Shown piece after piece: positions 35,432 through 44,500 of a stretch of 64,000 nt of DNA. The DNA comes from an uncultured Lachnospiraceae bacterium. GTDB taxonomy: Bacteria > Bacillota > Clostridia > Lachnospirales > Lachnospiraceae. The number at the start of each line of letters is the position of its first letter. Positions within the stretch are counted from its first letter, which is position 1. The notes below the pieces were generated by a model that was not told the DNA's origin, searched no databases, and worked only from the letters and a program-made list of their open reading frames with translations. The translations under genes were made by a program, and so were the position numbers. The DNA lies in assembly GCA_910578715.1 (NCBI GenBank), contig CAJTRL010000015.1:4724-68723 (forward strand). Direction: 5' to 3'.

Positions 35432-37756
35432 ATGAGACCGCTTGAGCTGACTTTATCGGCTTTTGGCCCTTATGCCGGAGAAGAGACAATCGATTTTACA
35501 CGACTTGGCACAAAAGGACTTTATTTAATAACGGGTGATACGGGCGCGGGAAAAACGACTATTTTTGATGCTGTCGTGTTCGCTTTGTATGGGGAAGCGA
35601 GCGGAGAAGCGCGGGGAGCGGATATGCTGCGTTCCAAATATGCTTCGTCTGGCACGCCCACTTTTGTGCGAATGAAATTCGCATACCATGATGCGGTGTA
35701 CCAGATTACGAGAAATCCGGAATACAGGCGTCCGGCCAAAAAAGGGGAAGGCTATACAAATCATAAGGCGGATGCGGAGCTTCTCTGTCCGGACGGGCGC
35801 ATCGTGACGAAAAACCGCGAGGTAACCAGAGCGGTAACGGAACTGCTCGGACTCGATAAGAGCCAGTTTACCCAGATTGCCATGATTGCCCAGGGAGATT
35901 TTCTGCGCCTTTTATATGCGAAGACGGAAGAGCGAAGTAAGATTTTTAGGGAAATTTTTCATACGAAGGCGTATCAGACTTTACAGGAAAGACTGAAAAT
36001 GGAAGCCGGAGGGCTGCGTCAGGACTATGAAGCGCTGGGGCGGAGTATTGACCAGTATCTGGAAGGTGTGCTATGTAAAGAAGAAGCATTTGAAGTCCGG
36101 ATGGAAACTGTGCGGCAGAACCGGAAAGCGATTCCGGCGGAGGAAATCGCCGCACTGATACAGGAACAGAGCGTGCGGGAGGAAGCGCAGCTTGCGCAGT
36201 TACAGGAAAAGCTCGATATCTATGATAAAGAACTGGAAGAACTTCACCAGCTTATCGGCCGGGCAGATGAGCGGAAGAAACGGGAAGCGGAACTGAAAGA
36301 AACTGAGAAACAGATAGAAATTATCCGCAGGACGTTGAAAACGATGGGGGAAGAATATCAGGAAAAACAACGGACTTTTCAGGCGTTTGAGGAAGAACGC
36401 ATTCGGCGGGAAAAGCTGTATCAGGATTCCCTGGAGCTGTTGGAAAGAAAAGAGGCCAGGGAAAAACTGCGCCTTCAGGTGGAAAAACTGCAAAAAGATG
36501 TGGAAGAGAGTGAGAGCGCTTATAGACAGGCCGCGCTGGCTCACAGACAGAAGAAGGAAGTTTGTGACGAGATGGAGAGCCGTTACCTGGATGAACAGGC
36601 CGGGATGCTTGCCGGGCGTCTCGAAGAAGGAAAAGCCTGTCCGGTCTGCGGTTCCACAGACCATCCGGTTCCCGCAAAACCCAGGGAAGGCGCGCCTTCC
36701 AAAGAAGAGGTCGATAAGGCGAAGCGTTCGGCGGAAGCGGCAAATCTCCGGGTGCACCGGGCGAGCGAAGACGCCGGAGCCGTGAAGGGCAGGCTGGAAA
36801 GCGCCAGGGAGCAGTATCAGACGATGCTTGCGGCCCAGAAAGAAGAAAAAGAGGATGTTTTGTCCGGTTTTGCGGGAAAAGAGGAAGCGGAGAAACTGTT
36901 AAAGGACAGGGAGCGGGAAAGCATGCGGATGCAGAAAGCGCTTGCGGAGGCGGAAAAAGCATACCGGAACCGGGAAAAGGAATACGAACGCAGCCAAAGC
37001 AGAAAAGAGACGCTGGAAAAACAGCTGGAAGAAGGAAGCACGTATGTGCTGGAGGAACTGAAGACCAGAAGGGATGCTGTTGTGGAACAAAGACAGCGTA
37101 CTGCAGACGAGCAGAAAGATTTGTATCGGTATGTAAACACCAATAACGGTATTGCCCAGGCGATTGCAAAACAGGGAAGACAGATGGCGGCCCTGGAAGA
37201 GAAATGGAACCTGGTCGGGGAATTGTCAGGGACTTTTAACGGAAATGTGGCCGGAAAAGATAAAATCATGCTGGAAACATATGTGCAGATAACGTATTTT
37301 GACAGAATGATAAATCGCGCCAATACACGGTTTATGATGATGTCGGGCGGCCAGTATGAATTAAGGCGCGCGGCGGCGGCCCAGAACATCAAAAGCCAGA
37401 GCGGTCTTGAACTGGATGTTATCGACCATTACAACGGTACGGTAAGAAGCGTAAAAACCTTGTCCGGCGGGGAAGCCTTCCTGGCGTCCCTTTCTATGGC
37501 GCTGGGCCTGTCGGATGAGATTCAGTCCGCCGCGGGGGGCATCGCGCTGGATACCATGTTTGTTGATGAAGGTTTTGGCTATCTGGACGAGGAAGCGCTG
37601 GCACAGGCAATCCGCACGTTACAGGGGCTGGCGGAAGGAAACCGGCTGGTGGGCATTATTTCCCATGTGGGAAGTTTAAAAGAGAAGATAGAGAAGCAGA
37701 TTGTCGTTACCAAAAAAAGGAGCGGCGGAAGCGGCGCGGTTATTTCTGAATTTTAG
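35432..37756 (+). CDS. sbcC: Exonuclease subunit SbcC (SMC-like ATPase)
   Basis: A 774-residue SMC-type ATPase of the Rad50 family. Walker A GDTGAGKTT at residues 35-43; Q-loop AMIAQGDFLRLLYA near 150; two long coiled coils; zinc hook CPVC at 403-406; signature TLSGGEAFLASL and Walker B TMFVDEGFGYLD at the end. It is shorter than the commonly seen length of about 1000 residues, because both coiled coils are shorter, which does not break the motifs. AGAAAGGCAGGGTATTT, a degenerate copy of the recurring pre-start motif, lies before the ATG. Partner of sbcD, 21 nt upstream. Confidence 0.95.
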   Translation: MRPLELTLSAFGPYAGEETIDFTRLGTKGLYLITGDTGAGKTTIFDAVVFALYGEASGEARGADMLRSKYASSGTPTFVRMKFAYHDAVYQITRNPEYRRPAKKGEGYTNHKADAELLCPDGRIVTKNREVTRAVTELLGLDKSQFTQIAMIAQGDFLRLLYAKTEERSKIFREIFHTKAYQTLQERLKMEAGGLRQDYEALGRSIDQYLEGVLCKEEAFEVRMETVRQNRKAIPAEEIAALIQEQSVREEAQLAQLQEKLDIYDKELEELHQLIGRADERKKREAELKETEKQIEIIRRTLKTMGEEYQEKQRTFQAFEEERIRREKLYQDSLELLERKEAREKLRLQVEKLQKDVEESESAYRQAALAHRQKKEVCDEMESRYLDEQAGMLAGRLEEGKACPVCGSTDHPVPAKPREGAPSKEEVDKAKRSAEAANLRVHRASEDAGAVKGRLESAREQYQTMLAAQKEEKEDVLSGFAGKEEAEKLLKDRERESMRMQKALAEAEKAYRNREKEYERSQSRKETLEKQLEEGSTYVLEELKTRRDAVVEQRQRTADEQKDLYRYVNTNNGIAQAIAKQGRQMAALEEKWNLVGELSGTFNGNVAGKDKIMLETYVQITYFDRMINRANTRFMMMSGGQYELRRAAAAQNIKSQSGLELDVIDHYNGTVRSVKTLSGGEAFLASLSMALGLSDEIQSAAGGIALDTMFVDEGFGYLDEEALAQAIRTLQGLAEGNRLVGIISHVGSLKEKIEKQIVVTKKRSGGSGAVISEF

Positions 37757-37781
37757 CAGAAGAAAGGTATGGTTGTTCGGG

Positions 37782-38654
37782 ATGGAAAAGAAAATTGCGA
37801 TGAGGGTTTCCCTTGTCAGTATTATCGTTAATCTGGTTTTATCGTTGTTAAAGCTGCTCGCGGGTATTGTGGCGTCTTCAGGGGCCATGATTTCGGATGC
37901 CGTGCATTCCGCTTCCGATGTGTTCAGTACGTTTATCGTGATGATTGGCGTGCAGATTTCCAGCAAACAGTCCGACGCGGACCATCAGTACGGCCATGAG
38001 AGGCTGGAATGCGTGGCCTCCATCGTTCTTGCGGTGGTTTTGTGCATTACCGGGTTTGGAATCGGGTATGGCGGATTAAAAACGATTCTGAGCGGCAATT
38101 ATGAAGAACTTGCCATTCCGGGAAGGATTGCGCTGGCGGCCGCCGTTCTTTCCATCGTCGTAAAAGAGTGGATGTTCTGGTATACGAGGGCAGCGGCCAG
38201 AAAAATAAACTCCGGGGCTCTGATGGCGGACGCCTGGCATCACCGCTCGGATTCTCTTTCTTCCATCGGCGCGTTAATCGGTATTTTCGGCTCACGGCTC
38301 GGCTATCCGGTTCTGGATAGCGTAGCGAGTGTTATTATATGCGTTTTTATCGTCAAAGCCGCCTATGACATTTTCAAAGATGCAGTAGATAAGATGGTCG
38401 ATAAAGCCTGTGACGATGAAACAATCAGGGAAATGCGCCGGATGATAGAATCACAGGAGGGCGTTCTCGGAATTGACTTATTGAGGACCCGCCTGTTTGG
38501 AAATAAAATCTATGTTGATATCGAAATTGCCGCGGATGGAAACCGGACACTGAATGAAACGCATGAAGTGGCGGAATGTGTGCACCATAAGATGGAGCAG
38601 AGCTTTCCGAATGTGAAGCACTGTATGGTGCATGTGAATCCGTATCGGGGATAA
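37782..38654 (+). CDS. Cation diffusion facilitator (CDF) metal efflux protein
   Basis: A 290-residue CDF exporter with six membrane segments and a cytosolic C-terminal domain. The metal-site pattern is DAVHSASD in the second helix and DAWHHRSDS in the fifth, the HxxxD-type residues that bind zinc, iron or manganese. The C-terminal domain ends HCMVHVNPY, as in the family. The ATG at 37782 is preceded by AGAAAGGTATGGTTGTT. It overlaps nothing; sbcC ends 25 nt before. Metal specificity is unclear, but with feoAB and ZIP in the window, metal balance is a theme. Confidence 0.9.
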   Translation: MEKKIAMRVSLVSIIVNLVLSLLKLLAGIVASSGAMISDAVHSASDVFSTFIVMIGVQISSKQSDADHQYGHERLECVASIVLAVVLCITGFGIGYGGLKTILSGNYEELAIPGRIALAAAVLSIVVKEWMFWYTRAAARKINSGALMADAWHHRSDSLSSIGALIGIFGSRLGYPVLDSVASVIICVFIVKAAYDIFKDAVDKMVDKACDDETIREMRRMIESQEGVLGIDLLRTRLFGNKIYVDIEIAADGNRTLNETHEVAECVHHKMEQSFPNVKHCMVHVNPYRG

Positions 38655-38739
38655 TGGCGATTTGCATAACATATTTTTTTGTGTTATATTATCTATTGAG
38701 TTCAGGGGGGCAGACTGAAAAAGGTATGGTTTTTTATCT

Positions 38740-40269
38740 ATGAGAAAAATTTTGCATTTGGTCTTGAACAGAGTATTTATAACAGGTGTAATTGTTCTGC
38801 TTCAGGTTGGCTTTTTTGTACTGGAGCTTTTCCGGTGGGCAAACCATTATGTGGAAATTGCGCTTGTTCTGCGGATACTCAGCCTTCTGATTGTACTTTA
38901 TCTTGTCTGGAGGCCGAATAATCCGGCCGTAAAACTGGCGTGGATTGTGCCCATCCTGGTTTTTCCGCTGTTTGGCGGAATTTTGTATCTGGCTTTTGGA
39001 CATGTTGTCATTTCCCGTAGACTTAAGAACAGTATGCGGAAAACGGAGGAACTGACGAGAAAGAATATGCCGGGAAACCAGGATATTCTGAACCGGATTG
39101 CGAAAGAAAACCTGCCAATTGCCAATATGTGCGGATATCTGAATCGTTATTCAGGTACGGCGGTATGGGAAAATACGAATACCGCTTATTATGAGGACGG
39201 GCTTCCCTACTGGAAGCAGCTGTTAAAAGACCTGGAAGGAGCGGAGCGCTTTATTTTCCTGGAATATTTCATATTGGGCGAAGGCTCGATGTGGGGAGAA
39301 GTTTTGGAAATCCTGGAGAGAAAAGCGAAACAGGGCGTCGAAGTCCGGCTGATTTATGATGATTTTGGCAGTGTTTTGAAGCTGCCGAAGCATTATGAGC
39401 AGTTTATCGAGCAGAAAGGCATTCAGTGTGTCGCTTTTAATAAACTGGTTCCGCTCATGGCAATTATATTAAATAACAGAGACCATCGGAAAATCGTGGT
39501 AATCGACGGGAAAATAGGCTATACGGGCGGGATTAACCTGGCGGATGAATATATCAATTATAAGACGCTGTACGGTTACTGGAAGGATGCAGGCATCCGG
39601 CTGGAAGGAGAAGCGGTCTGGAATTTTACGGTGATGTTTTTGCAGATGTGGAATATTTCCCGCGACACAGACGAAGATTTCAGCCGTTACCGATATCATT
39701 TTACGGAGAAAATACGAGGGAAGGGCTATGTGCAGCCATACGGCGATACGCCCTTTGACAATGAAACGGTCGGCGAAAATGTTTATCTGAACATGATTGG
39801 ATATGCCAGAAAATATTTTTATGCTTTTACGCCCTACCTGATTACCGATAATGAAATGTGCACGGCATTGAAGCTGGCGGCCAAAAGAGGAGTGGATGTG
39901 CGCATCGTGACGCCGGGAATCCCGGATAAAAAGACGGCATACTGGCTGACCCAGTCCAGCTATCAGAATCTGATAGAGTCGGGCGTGAAGATTTATCAGT
40001 ATCTACCAGGTTTTATTCATTCCAAATGCGTTTTGTGCGATGATGAAATTGCGGCGGTCGGAACCATTAATTTCGATTACAGGAGCTTCTATCATCATTT
40101 CGAATGCGGCGTATTTCTTTATCGCGCGGAAGCGGTCGGGGAACTGAAAAAGGACATGGAAAAGACTTTTGCTGAATCGGAAGAGATTACCCTTGAATGG
40201 TGTCGGAAGAAGTTTATGAAAATGAATGTGATTGGGCCGTTTTTAAAGCTGTTTTCGCCGTTGTTCTGA
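38740..40269 (+). CDS. cls: Cardiolipin synthase (phospholipase D family)
   Basis: A 509-residue membrane enzyme that joins two phosphatidylglycerols to cardiolipin. Two N-terminal membrane segments lie within residues 10-55 and another near 65-85; two PLD domains follow, each with an HKD motif: HRKIVVIDGKIGYTGGINLADEY, and HSKCVLCDDEIAAVGTINFDYRS. The ordering and length (about 480-510) match bacterial Cls. The ATG at 38740 follows AAAAAGGTATGGTTTTT. A 49-nt gap links it to the acyltransferase that follows, which also works on phospholipids. Confidence 0.93.
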   Translation: MRKILHLVLNRVFITGVIVLLQVGFFVLELFRWANHYVEIALVLRILSLLIVLYLVWRPNNPAVKLAWIVPILVFPLFGGILYLAFGHVVISRRLKNSMRKTEELTRKNMPGNQDILNRIAKENLPIANMCGYLNRYSGTAVWENTNTAYYEDGLPYWKQLLKDLEGAERFIFLEYFILGEGSMWGEVLEILERKAKQGVEVRLIYDDFGSVLKLPKHYEQFIEQKGIQCVAFNKLVPLMAIILNNRDHRKIVVIDGKIGYTGGINLADEYINYKTLYGYWKDAGIRLEGEAVWNFTVMFLQMWNISRDTDEDFSRYRYHFTEKIRGKGYVQPYGDTPFDNETVGENVYLNMIGYARKYFYAFTPYLITDNEMCTALKLAAKRGVDVRIVTPGIPDKKTAYWLTQSSYQNLIESGVKIYQYLPGFIHSKCVLCDDEIAAVGTINFDYRSFYHHFECGVFLYRAEAVGELKKDMEKTFAESEEITLEWCRKKFMKMNVIGPFLKLFSPLF

Positions 40270-40317
40270 CATCGGTGTGCAAAACAGACGGTCAGGAAAA
40301 GAGAATGAGGGGTTGTT

Positions 40318-41031
40318 ATGCTGCGTTTTGTACAGGTGATTGTCCGCAATCTGCCGAGATTTTATATGATTCCAAAGATGGCATATATGGCAAAGCATCC
40401 GGAAAAATTTTCGGAAGAGAAGTGTTATGAATATGCAAGGCTTGCGGTCAGGAGAATGACGAGGGCCGGGCATATCAGGACACAGGGTTTTGGCATGGAA
40501 AATCTGCCCAAAGAAGGCGGTTATGTTATGTTTCCGAACCATCAGGGCAAATATGATGCGCTTGGAATCGTATATACCCATAAAAAACCCTGTACCATTG
40601 TTATTGACGATGCCAAATCGCATGTAATTCTGACCACCCAGTTTATCGAGATGATACACGGAAAAAGGCTGATGAAAGATGATGTGCGCCAGTCGGTCAG
40701 GCTGATGAAAGAAATTTCGGAGGAAGTCTCGGCTGGCAGAAGATATATTATTTTTCCGGAAGGCGGCTATGACCACAATCATAATAACGTATGTGATTTT
40801 AAACCGGGATGTTTTAAATGTGCTATCCGTGCCAAAGCGCCCATCGTTCCGGTCGTTCTGATTGATTCCTATAAAGTGTTTGAGGAGTGGACGCTGAAAA
40901 AAGTCACGACACAGGTGCATTATCTGCCGCCGTTTCTGTACGAAGAATACCGGGGGATGACGACGAAAGAAGTATCGGATGTGGTGCATGACCGGATTCG
41001 GGATTATATTGCGAACGTTGTCGGGGCGTGA
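40318..41031 (+). CDS. plsC: 1-acyl-glycerol-3-phosphate acyltransferase (PlsC family)
   Basis: A 237-residue acyltransferase that adds the second acyl chain to lysophosphatidic acid. The H-x4-D motif is NHQGKYD near residue 73 and the substrate-binding block is FPEGGYD near 145. An N-terminal hydrophobic stretch may anchor it in the membrane. Adjacent cls suggests phospholipid synthesis. The acyltransferase fold is certain; the exact acceptor is not. It converges with tmcAL, with 57 nt between stops. Confidence 0.85.
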   Translation: MLRFVQVIVRNLPRFYMIPKMAYMAKHPEKFSEEKCYEYARLAVRRMTRAGHIRTQGFGMENLPKEGGYVMFPNHQGKYDALGIVYTHKKPCTIVIDDAKSHVILTTQFIEMIHGKRLMKDDVRQSVRLMKEISEEVSAGRRYIIFPEGGYDHNHNNVCDFKPGCFKCAIRAKAPIVPVVLIDSYKVFEEWTLKKVTTQVHYLPPFLYEEYRGMTTKEVSDVVHDRIRDYIANVVGA

Positions 41032-41088
41032 CAGGTACCGGAAGCAGCCGGAACCCGTCTCCTGGCCGGACATCGATTTCAGGAGCGG

Positions 41089-42327
41089 TTATAGAATCAC
41101 AGGACGGCTCCTGTATTCGTTCCGAAACTCCTGGTGGAATTTATTCACTGAAACCAGAGAGTAAATATGACTTGCCTGGACGTCCTGTGCGAACATGCGC
41201 AGGCCGTTTTCGGATAAAATGCGGCGCGGCGCCTCCGCGAGCCTTGTAATGAGCGGGAGTAAAGCCTGCTCTTTTATTGCATGCAGAAGCGGGGCAGCCG
41301 TTTCGCGAAAACCGAGAAGCCTTGCATAGTATACAAAATCTTCTGCGCGAAAGGCGTCCATATCCGTCTGATAAATATTTAACAGGATGTGGATGAGGGC
41401 GCGGGATATTCTGGTATAAGTAAGGTTTTTGGTTTTTATTTTTTCACAGAATGAAGAAAAGTCCGTATAAGCAGGCAGAAATTTATGAAGCCTGTCGGAA
41501 AGACTCCGGTCTACATCAAAATAAACGCTCAAATCCTTTTCCTGTTCCTGTAAGAGCTTGTAAGAAAGCAGTTCGGAAAAGTCTTTCGGAAAAATCGGAA
41601 AGGATTTTTGAAACTGTTGCGCCATCAGCCGATAGACTGCGGGAGGAGTCTGTTCCTTCATAGATTCAAAAGCATTTTTTCTCACAAGAGATTCCCGGAT
41701 GGCCAGCGCGGAACCGTATGAGCCGCTCAGAGTTTTTTCATGATAAGCGGAACCGGTGCGGGCAACCGTACAGGGGATTATCCGGCTGTTCCGCTTTTTC
41801 AGGGCTTTCAGGTATTCCGCACCAAGAAGATTGTTCGGATATTCCAGAAGGGAAAGGGCCTGCCCGGGCTGCGGTGAGAGTGCCTGGAGCGCATCGCTTC
41901 TTGCCTGCGGATAGGAGGCGCCTTTTTTCAGGCGTTCTTTTAACAGGCGTTTGAAGGAAGCGTCTTCTGAAAGAAGCGCATCGGCCAGTTCGGACAGAAC
42001 GCCGATATCGCCGCATTCGCTCCCGAAACACAGAAAATCGACGACACCGAGCCTGTCTAAGAGCGAAACGGCTCCGGCCGCGAAATATTCCGCGCTGGCA
42101 GAAGCATAGTGGACGGGAAGCTCGATAACAACGTCTGCACCGCCAAGAAGAGCCGCCTCTGCCCGCAGTGATTTTTCCATCATGGCGGGAGCGCCGCGCT
42201 GCACAAAATTGCCGCTCATTACGACAAGCGCAAAATCTGCGCCTGTCATGGCTTTTGCTTCTGCCAGATGAAAGGCATGGCCGTTATGGAAAGGATTGTA
42301 TTCTGCGATGATGCCGACGGTTTTCAT
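41089..42327 (-). CDS. tmcAL: tRNA(Met) cytidine acetate ligase (TmcAL family)
   Basis: A 412-residue nucleotidyltransferase that makes acetyl-adenylate and acetylates the wobble cytidine of elongator tRNA-Met. The N-terminal nucleotidyltransferase signature is VGIIAEYNPFHNGHAFHL, with the HxGH box HNGH, followed by VVMSGNFVQRGAPAMMEK and IELPVHYASASAEYFA. The C-terminal half is the helical domain typical of the family. The ATG at 42327 has GGAGG (complement of 42334-42338) at normal spacing. The first palindromic element starts 23 nt upstream and would be in its 5' leader. Confidence 0.9.
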   Translation of the reverse strand: MKTVGIIAEYNPFHNGHAFHLAEAKAMTGADFALVVMSGNFVQRGAPAMMEKSLRAEAALLGGADVVIELPVHYASASAEYFAAGAVSLLDRLGVVDFLCFGSECGDIGVLSELADALLSEDASFKRLLKERLKKGASYPQARSDALQALSPQPGQALSLLEYPNNLLGAEYLKALKKRNSRIIPCTVARTGSAYHEKTLSGSYGSALAIRESLVRKNAFESMKEQTPPAVYRLMAQQFQKSFPIFPKDFSELLSYKLLQEQEKDLSVYFDVDRSLSDRLHKFLPAYTDFSSFCEKIKTKNLTYTRISRALIHILLNIYQTDMDAFRAEDFVYYARLLGFRETAAPLLHAIKEQALLPLITRLAEAPRRILSENGLRMFAQDVQASHIYSLVSVNKFHQEFRNEYRSRPVIL

Positions 42328-42349
42328 AGGGGGCCTCCTATCGACGCTG

Positions 42350-42509
42350 TGGGGGCGGGGGCGGCGGATAGTTCTCTTTGGAGGCACGCTTTCGCTCCAC
42401 GAAAACCGGTAGCGGTACTAAGCTCGAAAGCAGCCATGCCGCTTTCTCACTAAGTACCGACGGTTTTCCAGGACCTCCGTCAGAGAACTATCCGCCGCCC
42501 CCGCCCCCA
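42350..42509. repeat. Palindromic element 1 (28-bp perfect arms, conserved core)
   Basis: Left arm 42350-42377 and right arm 42482-42509 are perfect 28-bp inverted repeats (beginning TGGGGGCGGGGGCGGCGG). The 104-nt interior shares a core with element 2, in reverse orientation. Inside, GAAAACCG pairs with CGGTTTTC, GGTACT with AGTACC, and GAAAGC with GCTTTC, so the whole element can fold into one long hairpin. It lies between the tmcAL start and the rpsU promoter. It encodes no protein. Interior GGAGG/CCTCC ends pair as well. Confidence 0.9.
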
Positions 42510-42579
42510 TAACTGTGATATTTCTATTTATTACAACACTATTTCCAGTGTATCACGAAAAACAAATGAAAAATAGTAG

Positions 42580-42607
42580 TTGACTCATATCCAGAATGTG
42601 GTATAAT
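42580..42607 (+). promoter_or_regulatory. Predicted sigma-A promoter for rpsU
   Basis: TTGACT (42580-42585), 16-nt spacer, TATAAT (42602-42607), giving a leader of about 90 nt before rpsU. Confidence 0.75.
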
Positions 42608-42701
42608 TTATGTTGTGTGTAGACACATAATGCACGGTGGTGCGCAAATAACCCAATCAGTCATGATACTAGTTAGGGACTGAAGGGAGGTCAGGTGTGG
42701 A

Positions 42702-42878
42702 ATGTCGAACGTAATTGTAAAAGAAAACGAGACTTTGGACAGCGCATTGCGTCGTTTTAAGAGAAGCTGCGCAAAAGCAGGGATTCAGCAGGAAATTCGT
42801 AAGAGAGAGCATTACGAGAAACCCAGCGTAAGACGCAAGAAAAAGTCCGAGGCGGCAAGAAAACGCAAATACAATTAA
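42702..42878 (+). CDS. rpsU: 30S ribosomal protein S21
   Basis: A 58-residue basic protein of the small subunit, needed for efficient initiation. The sequence has the S21 pattern: [20 protein letters not shown] near the N-terminus, then [21 protein letters not shown] and a lysine/arginine-rich C-terminus ending in [14 protein letters not shown] lies before the ATG at 42702. It has its own promoter and terminator, so it is a single-gene unit. Length matches the family. Confidence 0.97.
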   Translation: MSNVIVKENETLDSALRRFKRSCAKAGIQQEIRKREHYEKPSVRRKKKSEAARKRKYN

Positions 42879-42899
42879 TCAGAATTCAGTATGCAGAAC

Positions 42900-42928
42900 A
42901 AATCCCTGATAATATCAGGGATTTTGTT
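42900..42928 (+). terminator. Rho-independent terminator after rpsU
   Basis: AAATCCCTGAT (42900-42910) pairs perfectly with ATCAGGGATTT (42914-42924), loop AAT, then a short T-rich tail. Confidence 0.85.
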
Positions 42929-43040
42929 ATGTCCGGATTTTAGGGCGGGCGGGGACGTTCCGGCCAAAATTCCGGTCAGGATGGTGAAATTTTGTTTTCC
43001 TCCGGTTCTTCTGACATACATTTTCCCTTTTCCTAATACT

Positions 43041-43046
43041 TATAAT
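43041..43046 (+). promoter_or_regulatory. Candidate -10 box for the carboxypeptidase gene
   Basis: A perfect TATAAT lies 25 nt before the start codon at 43072. The best -35 is weak (TACATT, 18 nt upstream), so this is tentative. Confidence 0.4.
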
Positions 43047-43071
43047 ATAGAGGAATATGCGGGAGAGATGT

Positions 43072-44256
43072 ATGTTGAAAAAAGGAAAAAAACGAATAGT
43101 CAGTTTGTTCCTGATACTTTGTTTGTGTGTCAATATGAGCCTGTATGCGGTTCCTTTGACGGTACAGGCGGCGCCGGATGTGACGACGCCTTCCTATGTG
43201 GTGATGGAAGCGTCCACGGGCCAGGTCATTTGTGAACAGGATGCGGATACGAGAAGGAGTCCGGCCAGTATTACGAAAATCATGACGCTGCTCATCATAT
43301 TTGAACATTTGAAGAACGGAAGAATCCGTCTGGAAGACCAGGTGACGACGAGCGCATATGCGAAGTCTATGGGCGGTTCCCAGGTTTTCCTGGAAGAGGG
43401 GGAAAGCCAGACGCTGGAAACAATGATTAAATGTATAGCGGTGGCTTCCGGCAATGATGCCAGCGTGGCGGTGGCGGAATACATAGCGGGAAGCGAAGGT
43501 GAATTTGTCAAACTGATGAATGAAAAGGCGGAAAGCCTCGGACTTCAGAACACGCATTTTGAGGACTGCTGCGGGCTGACCGATTCCGATAATCACTATA
43601 CTTCGGCCAAAGATGTGGCAGTCATGTCCAGAGAACTGATTACGAAGTACCCGGAAGTATTGCAGTATACAGGTATCTGGATGGAGGATATCGAACACCA
43701 TACTGCACAGGGAACGACCACGTTTACCTTATCCAGCACCAATAAATTATTAAAACAGTACGAATGGACGACGGGATTAAAGACCGGTTCCACCTCCAAA
43801 GCGCTTTACTGCCTGTCGGCGACGGCAAATAAAGACGGAATGGAACTGATTGCCGTAGTTATGGCGGCGCCTGACCCGAAGGCGAGATTTGCCGATGCCA
43901 TGTCGCTTTTAAGTTATGGGTACAGTGTCAGCCAGATGTATACGGATGAAAACAAAGACGCTCTGCCCATCCAGAAAGTGGACGGCGGCGTGGAAGAAAC
44001 GGTCAATCTGACTTATGCGGAGCCCTTTCATTATCTGGATACTGCGGGTAACAACCTTAACGATATCGAGAAGGAAATCAGCCTGCCCGGAATTATCAAG
44101 GCGCCGGTCGCGGAAGGAGACGCCGTTGGTGAAGCGGTATATAAACTGAACGGAAACCGTATCGGGAGCGTGTCCATTCTGGCGGCGAAGTCCGTGGATA
44201 AAGCGGAATATAAAGACTATCTGAAAAAAGTATGGTTAAAGTTCCTCGTGTTCTGA
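43072..44256 (+). CDS. D-alanyl-D-alanine carboxypeptidase (DacA/DacF type, first copy)
   Basis: A 394-residue low-molecular-mass penicillin-binding protein that trims the terminal D-Ala of peptidoglycan stem peptides. An N-terminal signal peptide (residues 8-33, ending VQAAPD) directs it out. Active-site motifs are SITK with nucleophile S66, SGN in AVASGNDAS, and KTG in GLKTGSTS. The C-terminal beta domain and a short hydrophobic end (KVWLKFLVF) suit membrane anchoring. Start at 43072 is chosen over 43057 by GGGAG spacing. Its stop lies 25 nt before palindromic element 2. Confidence 0.93.
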   Translation: MLKKGKKRIVSLFLILCLCVNMSLYAVPLTVQAAPDVTTPSYVVMEASTGQVICEQDADTRRSPASITKIMTLLIIFEHLKNGRIRLEDQVTTSAYAKSMGGSQVFLEEGESQTLETMIKCIAVASGNDASVAVAEYIAGSEGEFVKLMNEKAESLGLQNTHFEDCCGLTDSDNHYTSAKDVAVMSRELITKYPEVLQYTGIWMEDIEHHTAQGTTTFTLSSTNKLLKQYEWTTGLKTGSTSKALYCLSATANKDGMELIAVVMAAPDPKARFADAMSLLSYGYSVSQMYTDENKDALPIQKVDGGVEETVNLTYAEPFHYLDTAGNNLNDIEKEISLPGIIKAPVAEGDAVGEAVYKLNGNRIGSVSILAAKSVDKAEYKDYLKKVWLKFLVF

Positions 44257-44281
44257 CGTACGGCATTTTAGTCTGACCATC

Positions 44282-44479
44282 CGACAAGCGCCCTGACCGG
44301 GAACCGCCCGCTGGCGCATACTCCTCTGGCGGAGGCCCTGGAAAAGCGCCGGTACTTGGTGAAAAAGCGGCCTTGTGCTGCTTTTGAACCTAGTACCGCT
44401 GCGACTTTTCGTGGAGCGAAAGCGTGCCTCCAAAGAGGAGTATGCGCCAGCGGGCGGTTCCCGGTCAGGGCGCTTGTCG
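44282..44479. repeat. Palindromic element 2 (46-bp perfect arms, conserved core)
   Basis: Left arm 44282-44327 and right arm 44434-44479 are perfect 46-bp inverted repeats. Their sequence is unlike the arms of element 1. The 106-nt interior on the minus strand matches the element 1 core at roughly four of five positions, including TTGGAGGCACGCTTTCGCTC and ACGAAAA. Predicted inner stems are kept by paired changes: AAAAG/CTTTT replaces AAAACC/GGTTTT and AAAAGC/GCTTTT replaces GAAAGC/GCTTTC. It lies between a carboxypeptidase gene and the phosphoesterase promoter. Confidence 0.9.
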
Positions 44480-44500
44480 TACAGCGGCGAAATCTTGGGA

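Noticed and set aside
35432..37756. A truncated or frameshifted sbcC
   Set aside because: All motifs from Walker A to Walker B and the zinc hook are in one frame; only the coiled coils are shorter than usual.
41080..41113. Terminator between plsC and tmcAL
   Set aside because: CAGGAGC and GCTCCTG pair, but the stem overlaps the tmcAL coding end and no T run follows.
42891..43235. A 114-residue frame after rpsU
   Set aside because: It runs through the rpsU terminator and into the carboxypeptidase gene in another frame; no ribosome site.
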